Source: Acidimicrobiia bacterium (GTDB lineage Bacteria; Actinomycetota; Acidimicrobiia; Spongiisociales; UBA5794). Taken from it: DNA of 52,514 nucleotides. The stretch lies in contig JASJAX010000009.1 in NCBI GenBank assembly GCA_030066755.1, forward strand, positions 1 to 52,514, given 5' to 3'. The notes beneath the pieces were generated by a model, which was not told the DNA's origin, did no database searches, and saw only the letters and a program-made list of their open reading frames with translations. Positions 17,283 to 24,429 of this stretch are shown one piece after another (the first letter of the stretch is position 1; the number at the start of each line of letters is the position of its first letter). The translations under genes and the position numbers were made by a program.

Positions 17283-17414
17283 TCACAAGTCACAAGTCTC
17301 AAGTCGCAAGTCCAGACCTGAGACACAATGACTTGAGACTTGAGGCACTCTGACCTGAGACTTGAGACCTGAGACCTGAGACCTGAGACCTGAGACCTGA
17401 GACCTGAGACTCTG
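17283..17414 (+). repeat. Heptamer tandem repeat array, GAGACCT type
   Basis: About 130 nt of 7-nt units, first caagtca/caagtct variants, then a clean run of seven gagacct units (17364-17410). It fills the gap between two convergent genes. The unit contains TGA, and because 7 is not a multiple of 3 the array stops all three plus-strand frames. Confidence 0.8.
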
Positions 17415-17441
17415 TAGCGCTGCGACGGTGATCACACACCG

Positions 17442-17873
17442 CTAGATCTGGGCCCCATCCGGTCCGAGGGTGCCGTCGCGACCGGCGTTGCGTAGATGGG
17501 TGACCCAGTCGCCGCTCGACACCATCGTTTCGGGGTCGAGCGGGCGGTGGTGCCGGTATACCCAAGCCGTACCTGCCGGCGTCACGAGATCGAGCTCCTC
17601 ACGAAGGTAGAGCGACGCATCGGAGTCTGCCGGATCGAAGCCTTCGAACGGATCCAGGACGTCTGCAAGGCGATCGTCCGTCACCTCGTAGAGGTCCCCA
17701 ACGACGACCCCTGGCCCTTCGGTCAACGCCGGGTACGCACCGAGATCGTGCAAGGTCCCCCGGACTCGAGCCGACCCGAGGTGGCGAACGAGCGATGCAA
17801 TCCCGATGCGACGTTGAGTGTCGAACGGGGGGCGCAACGAGCCGTAGAAGAAGATGCGATCACCAACCTGCAC
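17442..17873 (-). CDS. Gamma-glutamylcyclotransferase-like protein
   Basis: The 143-residue protein opens with FFYGSLR, the substrate-binding loop of the GGCT fold, and carries the probable catalytic Glu in VLDPFEGFDP, followed by YLREELDLVT and AWVYRH. The size matches small bacterial YtfP/GGCT-like proteins, which act on gamma-glutamyl amines; the exact substrate is unknown. The start at 17873 overlaps no other real gene. It diverges from the molybdoenzyme gene with 65 nt between starts. Confidence 0.8.
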   Translation of the reverse strand: MQVGDRIFFYGSLRPPFDTQRRIGIASLVRHLGSARVRGTLHDLGAYPALTEGPGVVVGDLYEVTDDRLADVLDPFEGFDPADSDASLYLREELDLVTPAGTAWVYRHHRPLDPETMVSSGDWVTHLRNAGRDGTLGPDGAQI

Positions 17874-17938
17874 CGCGTCAACCTACCCGGCAGGCTGCAA
17901 ACTCGATCGGTAGCCTCCGCACCGTCGAAGGGAGCGGC

Positions 17939-20161
17939 GTGACCGAGACGACCCGAACCGAATACCGCACCTGCCCGCTGTGCGAAGCCACCTGTGGTCT
18001 CGAGATCACGCTGCGAGACGGCGCGGTGACTCGAATCCGCGGCGACCGCGACGACGTGTTCAGCCGCGGCTTCATCTGCCCGAAAGGTTCCACACTGAAG
18101 CAGCTCGAGGCCGACCCGAATCGGTTGCGGACGCCACTGGTCCGCCGCAACGGCAAACACGTACCCGCAACCTGGGACGAGGCGTTCGCCGAGATCGAGA
18201 GGCGATTGCGCTCGATCATCGATACGCACGGACCCGACGCGGTTGCGGTCTATCTGGGCAATCCGAACGTCCACTCGATGTCCGGTCCGCTCTACAACCG
18301 GGTGTTCCTCCGGGCGCTGCGGACCAAGAACATCTACAGCGCCAGCACCGTCGACCAGATGCCGAAGCACGTCAGCGCCGGGCTCATGTTCGGCCATCCC
18401 GACCTGATCCCGGTCCCCGATCTCGACCGCACGGACTATCTCCTGATGCTCGGCGCCAACCCGTACGAGTCGAACGGCAGCCTCGCCACGGCTCCGGATT
18501 GGCCGGGCCGCATGGAAGCGATCATGGAGCGTGGCGGGCGGGTCGTCGTCGTCGACCCCCGCCGCACGAGAACGGCCGCCGCCGCATCGGAGCACCTGTT
18601 CATCCGACCCGGGACCGATGCATTGCTCCTGTTCGCCATGGTCAATGTGCTCTTCGCCGACGGTCGTGTCGATCCCGGAAACCTTGCGGATCTCGTCGAC
18701 GGTCTCGACAGGCTGCGCAGCGCGGCGGCCGACTTCTCGCCGGAGGCCGTCGCCGATACGGTCGGCATCGAAGCAGCGACCATCCGCCGCCTTGCTCACG
18801 AACTCGCCAACGCTGAGACCGCCGTCGTCTATGGCCGGATCGGGACGCACACCGCCGAGTTCGGCACCATCGCGAGCTGGCTGGTGGACGCGCTCAACCT
18901 CATGACCGGCAACCTCGATTGTCCGGGCGGGGCGATGTTCCCCCTCGCCGCAACCGAACAGCCGAGGAGCCGGCGTGGCTTCCAACTGGGCCGCTTCACG
19001 AGCCGGGTGCACGGCCTTCCGGAGGTGCGTGGCGAACTGCCCATTGCGACCCTGGCCGACGAGATCATGACCCCCGGCGACGGCCGGGTTCGTGCGCTGG
19101 TCACGATTGCGGGCAATCCGGTGCTGTCGACGCCGCACAGCGATCGTCTCGACGCCGCGCTCGCCGACCTCGACTTCATGGTCAGCCTCGACCTCTATCT
19201 GAACGAAACCAGCCGTCACGCCGATGTGATCCTCCCCGGCACTCCCCCGCTGCAGCGGCCGCACTACGACTTCGCCTTCACCCAGCTATCCATCCGCAAT
19301 GTCGCCAACTTCTCGCCGGCGATCCTCCCTGCCGAGTACGACAACCCAGAGGAGTGGCAAGTCCTCCTCCGGCTGGCGGCCGTCTGTGCCGGACAAGGCG
19401 CAGACGCCGATCTCAACACCTTCGACGACATGGTGTTCGGAACCGTGATCGCTCGTTCAATCGGGAGTCCGGACTCGAGAATCCACGGACGTTCCCCGGA
19501 GGACATCCTGAACGAGTCGACCGGCGAACGCGGCCCGATCCGACTGCTCGAGTTCTTCGTCCGCACCGGCCCCTACGGCGATGCCTATGGGCAGGACCCG
19601 GACGGCCTCACGCTCGCTGCTCTGCGGTCGGCCCCGCACGGCATCGACCTCGGACCACTCCAGCCCCGCCTCCCCGAGGCGCTGGCGACACCCGACGGGC
19701 GGATCGACCTGGCTCCGGCGGAGATCCTGGCTGATGTTCCCCGGCTTGCAGAACGTGCGTCGCAGCACACGAACGGAACGATGACCCTCGTCGGGCGCCG
19801 CGACCTCCGGTCGAACAACTCCTGGATGCACAACCTCGAAGTGCTCATCAAGGGCAAGGAGCGGTGCACGCTGCAGATCCACCCCAGCGACGCGGATCGA
19901 TTCGGGATCGAGTCGGGTGGCATCGCCAAGATCGTCTCCGCCGCCGGCTCCGTGGCTGCCCCGGTCGACATCACGGAGTCGATCATGCCCGGGGTCGTGA
20001 GCCTCCCGCACGGATGGGGCCACGACCTCTCTGGAACTCGCCTCGACGTTGCGGCCACCCGGCCCGGCGTCAACAGCAACAAGCTGGCTCCCGGTGCCAC
20101 CGACCCGCTCTCCGGCAACGCCGTCCTCAACGGCATCCCAGTCGAGGTCATGCCGGGCTGA
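17939..20161 (+). CDS. Molybdopterin oxidoreductase (DMSO reductase family)
   Basis: The track ORF starts inside the opposite gene. The GTG at 17939 (VTETTRTEYRTC), after GGGAG, gives 740 residues. The N-terminus has a [4Fe-4S] motif, CPLCEATCGL...FICPKG. Bis-MGD-binding segments follow: LGNPNVHS, LMLGANPYESNGS, VVVDPRRTRTA and FIRPGTDALLLF. The C-terminal cap (about 610-740) includes NNSWMHN and VSLPHGWGHD. No Sec or Cys is present at the usual Mo-ligand site; by ungapped comparison with NapA the residue is Asp (TVDQMP). It has no Tat signal and so should be cytosolic. The electron donor/acceptor and substrate are unknown. Confidence 0.85.
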   Translation: MTETTRTEYRTCPLCEATCGLEITLRDGAVTRIRGDRDDVFSRGFICPKGSTLKQLEADPNRLRTPLVRRNGKHVPATWDEAFAEIERRLRSIIDTHGPDAVAVYLGNPNVHSMSGPLYNRVFLRALRTKNIYSASTVDQMPKHVSAGLMFGHPDLIPVPDLDRTDYLLMLGANPYESNGSLATAPDWPGRMEAIMERGGRVVVVDPRRTRTAAAASEHLFIRPGTDALLLFAMVNVLFADGRVDPGNLADLVDGLDRLRSAAADFSPEAVADTVGIEAATIRRLAHELANAETAVVYGRIGTHTAEFGTIASWLVDALNLMTGNLDCPGGAMFPLAATEQPRSRRGFQLGRFTSRVHGLPEVRGELPIATLADEIMTPGDGRVRALVTIAGNPVLSTPHSDRLDAALADLDFMVSLDLYLNETSRHADVILPGTPPLQRPHYDFAFTQLSIRNVANFSPAILPAEYDNPEEWQVLLRLAAVCAGQGADADLNTFDDMVFGTVIARSIGSPDSRIHGRSPEDILNESTGERGPIRLLEFFVRTGPYGDAYGQDPDGLTLAALRSAPHGIDLGPLQPRLPEALATPDGRIDLAPAEILADVPRLAERASQHTNGTMTLVGRRDLRSNNSWMHNLEVLIKGKERCTLQIHPSDADRFGIESGGIAKIVSAAGSVAAPVDITESIMPGVVSLPHGWGHDLSGTRLDVAATRPGVNSNKLAPGATDPLSGNAVLNGIPVEVMPG

Positions 20162-20163
20162 GG

Positions 20164-20211
20164 CCTGACGCCTTCGGCGTCAGGTTCGAGTTTGAGCTTT
20201 GCTCAAACTCG
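20164..20211 (+). terminator. Double hairpin after molybdoenzyme gene
   Basis: CCTGACGCC-ttc-GGCGTCAGG is followed two bases later by CGAGTTTGAGC-ttt-GCTCAAACTCG. Both stems are perfect (9 and 11 bp) and begin 3 nt after the stop codon. The design is the same as at 1-46. Confidence 0.5.
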
Positions 20212-20220
20212 GCCTTGGTG

Positions 20221-20288
20221 GGCAGTCGTCAGTCGTCAGTCACGAGCCACGAGCCACGAGCCACGAGCCACGAGCCACGAGCCACGAG
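20221..20288 (+). repeat. Heptamer arrays GTCGTCA and GAGCCAC
   Basis: Two or three gtcgtca-type units are followed by seven exact units of acgagcc/gagccac. The unit length is 7 nt as in the other arrays, but the sequence differs. Confidence 0.8.
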
Positions 20289-20407
20289 AGCAAACGCGCA
20301 CCTGGCGATCACGTCAACCTCGTCTCGAAGCTCGACGCTTGACCCGGATGTCGCGCCGGGACCGAGCTGCCGCGTCCGAGGCCGCACGTTGATAGCGTTC
20401 GGGCTCA
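20289..20407. other. Spacer between two heptamer arrays
   Basis: I see no gene, terminator or recognisable motif in this 119-nt stretch. A 61-to-83-residue shadow ORF crosses it but runs into repeats and lacks a ribosome site. Confidence 0.4.
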
Positions 20408-20512
20408 GGGCTCGACCTGAGACCTGAGACCTGAGACCTGAGACCTGAGACCTGAGACTTGGGACCTGAGACCTGCGACTTGGGACTTGGGACTTGGGAC
20501 TCGGCCTCAACT
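20408..20512 (+). repeat. Heptamer tandem repeat array, GAGACCT/GGGACTT
   Basis: Six gagacct units pass into gggacct, gcgactt and three gggactt units. It ends 20 nt before the -10 box of the DUF885 gene. Confidence 0.8.
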
Positions 20513-20532
20513 CGCTGAGGCCGACCGCCCGA

Positions 20533-20538
20533 TAACCT
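20533..20538 (+). promoter_or_regulatory. Leaderless -10 box TAACCT
   Basis: TAACCT ends 7 nt before the ATG at 20546. The -35 region falls at the edge of the heptamer array. Confidence 0.4.
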
Positions 20539-20545
20539 GGCGACC

Positions 20546-22222
20546 ATGTCGCAGCAGCACCCCATCTACGCCCTCTCCGATGCCATCGTCGATGAGCTGG
20601 CCTCGCATTACCCGACGGCCGCCACCTACCTCGGTATCGATGGTCACGACCACCGGATGCCGGACTTGAGCCCGGACGGGGCACAAGCAGCCCTCGAGGC
20701 GGTGCGATCACTCCGGCGCCAAGTGTCCGAGCTCACCCCGACGGCGAACCGTTGGGATCGACTCGCCGTGCTCGTCGCCGAAGCCGCTCTCGACGAGGAG
20801 ATCGAGCACATCGAGCACGGCGATCACCTCATCGACCTCAACTCGATGGCGTCGCCGATGCAGGATCTCCGCGAGGTCTTCGACCACATGGGACGTGACT
20901 CGAGCGACCACTGGGCCAACATCATCGCTCGTCTCAAGGCGATGGACCCGGCGCTCGACGGATACCGCCGGACGCTCAACGAGGGCCGCGCCATGGGAAT
21001 GGTCGTCGCAAAGCGGCAGGCCGAAGCTACGGCGGAACAGGCCGGAGTGCATGCCTCCGAGGACGACTCCGCATTCGTTGCGCTGATGCGGGAGTTCGAG
21101 GCCTCAGACCATTCCCCTGCGATGAAGACCGCCATGGCCGAGGCCGTTTCGGCCGCTCGAGCCGCGTTCGGACGCTTCAGCGAGTACCTCCGAGAGGACT
21201 ACCTCCCCGCAGCGCGACCCGAAGATGGCGTCGGCGCCGAGGCGTACGCCCGATACGCCCGTCGTTTCCTGGGCATGGACATCGACCCGATCGAGACCTA
21301 TGCGTGGGGTTGGAGCGAAGTCATGTCGTTGCGTGCGGCGATGGAGACCGTTGCCGATCAGATCAAACCGGACGCCACCATCGCCGAAGCGCTCGAAGTC
21401 CTGAAGACCGATCCAGAGCGAGGAGCACCCAGCGCAGAGGTGTTCCGCGAAATGATGCAAGAGCGCACCGAAGACGCACTCGGGAAACTCGCCGGGACCC
21501 ACTTCGATCTCCCCGACGAGATCCGGCGATGCGACGTGAAGATCGCGCCGCCTGGGGGCGCGCTCGGCGCGTACTACGTGGGGCCTTCGGAGGACTTCAC
21601 GCGGCCGGGCACCGTGTGGTGGGCGCTCGACGGCGATGGTCCGGTCCCGCTGTATGACCAGATCACGACGGCCTATCACGAGGGATTCCCCGGACACCAC
21701 CTCCAGGTGGGCGTTCAGGTCTCGCTCGCCGAGAAGCTGTCCCGACTCCACCGTCTGTGGATGTGGAAGTCTGGATCGGGCGAGGGTTGGGCGCTCTACG
21801 CCGAGCGCCTCATGCACGAGCTCGGGTTCCTGGACAAACCCGATTACGTATTCGGCCTGTTGGCGGCGCAGATGCTGCGAGCGTGTCGCGTCGTGATCGA
21901 CATCGGCGCTCACCTCGATCTGACGATCCCCGCAGACCAGCCGTTCCACCCCGGCGAGCCCTGGCGATTCGAGACGGCAACCGAGATGCTGCAGGACTAC
22001 GCCACGCTCGACGCTCCTTACGCAGCGAGCGAAGTCACCCGGTATTACGGCTGGCCGGCCCAGGCGATCTCCTACAAGATCGGAGAACGGACCATCCTCG
22101 ACATCCGTGACGAGGTGGAGCAGCAGCGTGGCGATGACTTCGACCTGAAGGCGTTCCATCGGGAGTTGCTCGAGGTGGGTCCGGTCGGACTCGACCTGCT
22201 GCGCGAGATGCTCCTCGCCTGA
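20546..22222 (+). CDS. DUF885 family putative metallopeptidase
   Basis: The 558-residue protein matches the DUF885 family. It has the long helical N-terminal domain (SDAIVDELASHYPTAATYLG) and the diagnostic zinc-site segment TAYHEGFPGHHLQ, a variant of HExxH followed by a downstream Glu in GSGEGWALYAERLMHELG. Related proteins are zinc-dependent peptidases or carboxypeptidases. Here there is no signal peptide, so it is cytosolic. It has a leaderless-type start. The following sigma-factor gene begins 79 nt later with its own ribosome site. Confidence 0.82.
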   Translation: MSQQHPIYALSDAIVDELASHYPTAATYLGIDGHDHRMPDLSPDGAQAALEAVRSLRRQVSELTPTANRWDRLAVLVAEAALDEEIEHIEHGDHLIDLNSMASPMQDLREVFDHMGRDSSDHWANIIARLKAMDPALDGYRRTLNEGRAMGMVVAKRQAEATAEQAGVHASEDDSAFVALMREFEASDHSPAMKTAMAEAVSAARAAFGRFSEYLREDYLPAARPEDGVGAEAYARYARRFLGMDIDPIETYAWGWSEVMSLRAAMETVADQIKPDATIAEALEVLKTDPERGAPSAEVFREMMQERTEDALGKLAGTHFDLPDEIRRCDVKIAPPGGALGAYYVGPSEDFTRPGTVWWALDGDGPVPLYDQITTAYHEGFPGHHLQVGVQVSLAEKLSRLHRLWMWKSGSGEGWALYAERLMHELGFLDKPDYVFGLLAAQMLRACRVVIDIGAHLDLTIPADQPFHPGEPWRFETATEMLQDYATLDAPYAASEVTRYYGWPAQAISYKIGERTILDIRDEVEQQRGDDFDLKAFHRELLEVGPVGLDLLREMLLA

Positions 22223-22301
22223 ACGACGGCGCTGCAACCAAACGGTCGGCACCGGGGTTCTTGTCGATGAAGCTATTCGACACCAGAGGAGGTAGTGCAC
22301 G

Positions 22302-22877
22302 GTGACGACGAGGGCCGCACCGCGCCGGCTGAACGCCCGACTCGCCCGCGATCTGGACGACGCGTTCCCTACGCTCGTCGAGGAGTTCGCCGACGGGCTG
22401 TACTCCGGCGTCCGCCGGCTCGCGCCCGGCCGCGCCGACGCCGAGGATCTCGTTCAGGAGACCTTCCTACGGGCGTACCGTGCCCTGGGCTCCTACGGGC
22501 CGGAGCGGATCCGCTCGCTCAAGCTGAGCCCGTGGCTGTGGACCATTGCGCTGAACCTCTGCCGATCCGCCGCACGTCGCAGGGCTCGGCGCGTGACAGA
22601 GGTCGCTCTCGAGGCTGCATCCGGCACGGCGACGTCGCCGGACGACACTGCAGCGGACGCGGTGACGGCCTCGATGGAAGCAGTGTGGCGGCGTCGCCTC
22701 GACGCCCTCAGCACTGCGCAACGGACCGCTGTCGTCCTCCGCCATGTCGTTGACCTGCCGTACGCCGACATCGCTGAGGTGACCGGACGCCCCGTCGGCA
22801 CGACGAAAGCCGATGTCCACCGCGGTATCGAACAGCTCCGCCGACTGATGGCCGACGAGCACACGGACCAGGAGTGA
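22302..22877 (+). CDS. ECF-type RNA polymerase sigma factor
   Basis: The protein has 191 residues from the GTG at 22302, which follows a strong AGAGGAGG. Region 2 is AEDLVQETFLRAYRALGSY and the linker is Arg-rich. Region 4 is LSTAQRTAVVLRHVVDLPYADIAEVTGRPVG with the expected helix-turn-helix. It would direct RNA polymerase to a small regulon. No anti-sigma gene follows. Instead the next gene, 6 nt away, encodes an Ogt-Ada fusion, so this sigma factor probably serves DNA-alkylation repair. Confidence 0.85.
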   Translation: MTTRAAPRRLNARLARDLDDAFPTLVEEFADGLYSGVRRLAPGRADAEDLVQETFLRAYRALGSYGPERIRSLKLSPWLWTIALNLCRSAARRRARRVTEVALEAASGTATSPDDTAADAVTASMEAVWRRRLDALSTAQRTAVVLRHVVDLPYADIAEVTGRPVGTTKADVHRGIEQLRRLMADEHTDQE

Positions 22878-22883
22878 CCGATC

Positions 22884-23654
22884 ATGACGAACAACGATGT
22901 CATCACTGCATTGAACGAACTCGCAACGAGCGCGCCGGACGCCCTGATCGATCGCACTTTGGCAGCGACCGGTCACATCGACCACTACGCCATCCTCGAC
23001 GGCCCGGCCGGATCATGGGCCGTTGCCTTCAACGACCACGGCGTCTCCGGTGTGGTCCCCGCCGGGAGCGACGACGCCGGTGCGCTGGAAGCACGCACCG
23101 GTCGGCGGGCTGTACATGGCGCACTGCCGACCCGTCTCGCTCGCTCGCTCGAACGCGCCCTGCGAACCGGCAGGCTCGGAGCGCTGCCGATCGACACCAG
23201 ATCAATGAGTGCATTCCAGGTGCAAGTGCTCGAGAAGGCGGCGGAGATCCCGCCGGGAGAGTTGCGGTCCTACGGCTGGGTGGCACGTGAGATCGACCGG
23301 CCGGAGGCCAGCCGGGCGGTGGGTACTGCGCTGGCTCGCAACCCGATCCCGGTACTGCTCCCGTGCCACCGGGTGAGCCGCAGCGACGGTTCGATCGGCA
23401 ACTACGCCTTCGGCTCGGACATGAAACGAGCACTCCTCGAGGCCGAAGGCCTCGACGCCACCCGCCACCTCGACGAGGTGCAGCGCGGCGTTCGCTACCT
23501 CGGGACGGACACGACGAACGTCTACTGCCTGCCTACCTGCCGCCACGCCAGGCGGATCACCGCCCACCACCGCCAGGAGTTCCGCACCATCCAGGCTGCT
23601 GAGTCTGCCGGCAAACGCCCCTGTCAGGCATGTCGGCCGGCGGTAGCCGCCTGA
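22884..23654 (+). CDS. O6-methylguanine methyltransferase fused to C-terminal Ada metal domain
   Basis: The 256 residues hold an unusual domain order. An N-terminal segment of about 100 residues, weakly like the Ogt N-domain, is followed by the Ogt catalytic domain (about 108-190) with PCHRV; Cys161 is the methyl acceptor. The Ada zinc/phosphotriester domain is at the C-terminus: C215 and C219 (CLPTC), then C247 and C250 (CQAC). In E. coli Ada this domain is first and is joined to an AraC-type DNA-binding part, absent here. The gene follows the sigma gene by 6 nt and is clearly co-transcribed with it. Confidence 0.85.
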   Translation: MTNNDVITALNELATSAPDALIDRTLAATGHIDHYAILDGPAGSWAVAFNDHGVSGVVPAGSDDAGALEARTGRRAVHGALPTRLARSLERALRTGRLGALPIDTRSMSAFQVQVLEKAAEIPPGELRSYGWVAREIDRPEASRAVGTALARNPIPVLLPCHRVSRSDGSIGNYAFGSDMKRALLEAEGLDATRHLDEVQRGVRYLGTDTTNVYCLPTCRHARRITAHHRQEFRTIQAAESAGKRPCQACRPAVAA

Positions 23655-23712
23655 GGTCGAGGTCCCAGGTCCCAGGTCCCAGGTCCCAGGTCTCAAGTTC
23701 GAGGTTCGAGGG
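23654..23712 (-). repeat. Heptamer tandem repeat array, AGGTCCC type
   Basis: Five tcccagg units and related ctcaagt/tcgaggt units start right at the stop codon of the Ogt-Ada gene. The orientation is reversed compared with the arrays at 17.3 and 20.4 kb. Confidence 0.75.
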
Positions 23713-23746
23713 CCGCACCTCTGCGAGAACGGGGCTGACGAGCGGA

Positions 23747-23932
23747 TCCCCCGCCCTTGTAGGGCGGGGACAGGCTGCGGAGCAGCCAGGGGAGGGTCTC
23801 TACGGTTCGGTACGACAGCGGTGAGCAGGGAGCGGCGTTAGGAGACAGGACCCACCGTGATCCCGATCTCTGTGGAAACCCTCCCCGACCTCCACTTCGT
23901 GGAGGCCACCCCTCCCTGAAAGGGAGGGGGAT
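23747..23932. repeat. Symmetric inverted-repeat element, MITE-like
   Basis: Four hairpins are arranged symmetrically. The left arm has CCCCGCCC-ttgta-GGGCGGGG and GGCTGC-gga-GCAGCC. The inner sequence GGGGAGGGT is matched by ACCCTCCCC on the right. The right arm has CCTCCA-cttcg-TGGAGG and CCCTCCC-tgaaa-GGGAGGG. There is no ORF inside. This fits a small non-autonomous mobile element or a REP-like cluster, though no target duplication was found by eye. Confidence 0.45.
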
Positions 23933-23949
23933 GGCTCGCCCAACTCGCC

Positions 23950-24339
23950 CTAAAACGCCGTGTTCTCGATCCATGGGATCAGCTTGGCGAGCACGATTCC
24001 TGCGTTGGCGAGTAACGCCATCACGCTGACGACGCCGACCGGATTCCACCACGACGTTGCAACGAGGCTCGACAGCACGACGCCGGCCAATGCCGGACCA
24101 AACCAGCCGACGGACGATGCGAACACCCCGAACGAGGCCACGACGAACAGCCCACCGGCGACGATGCCGGCGATGGCGATCACCTTCGCCGTCGGACTCC
24201 TGGAATCGGCGAGACCGCCGAGCACACGATCGGAGACCGGGCCGTCCTGCGAGGCCGGAAAGAAGGCGGCGAGCATCCACGCCAGGTGTCCGACTCCGTG
24301 CGCAAAGACGAAGAGCCCGAGGACGATGCGTACGGCCAT
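23950..24339 (-). CDS. Four-helix membrane protein, 129 aa
   Basis: Only the last part of the 333-residue track ORF looks real. From the ATG at 24339 (MAVRIVLGLFVFAHGVGHL) there are four clear transmembrane segments: about 3-22, 48-70, 75-95 and 102-122. The segment ends LIPWIENTAF. An alternative start at 24360 adds MLRHGRY. It resembles uncharacterised DoxX-size membrane proteins of actinobacteria; the function is unknown. It is divergent from the class V aminotransferase gene. Confidence 0.65.
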   Translation of the reverse strand: MAVRIVLGLFVFAHGVGHLAWMLAAFFPASQDGPVSDRVLGGLADSRSPTAKVIAIAGIVAGGLFVVASFGVFASSVGWFGPALAGVVLSSLVATSWWNPVGVVSVMALLANAGIVLAKLIPWIENTAF

Positions 24340-24416
24340 GTATCGACCATGCCGCAACATGGGCCCGCGAGGTAGAGCCATCCGGCGCTGGTCGTACCGA
24401 GTGTCGACGCGTCTCC

Positions 24417-24422
24417 TAGCAT
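24417..24422 (+). promoter_or_regulatory. Leaderless -10 box TAGCAT
   Basis: TAGCAT ends 7 nt before the ATG at 24430, with no ribosome site. Confidence 0.45.
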
Positions 24423-24429
24423 CTGCGCC

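Noticed and set aside
17283-17414. CRISPR array
   Set aside because: The units are 7 nt with no spacers, so it is a simple tandem repeat. No cas gene is nearby.
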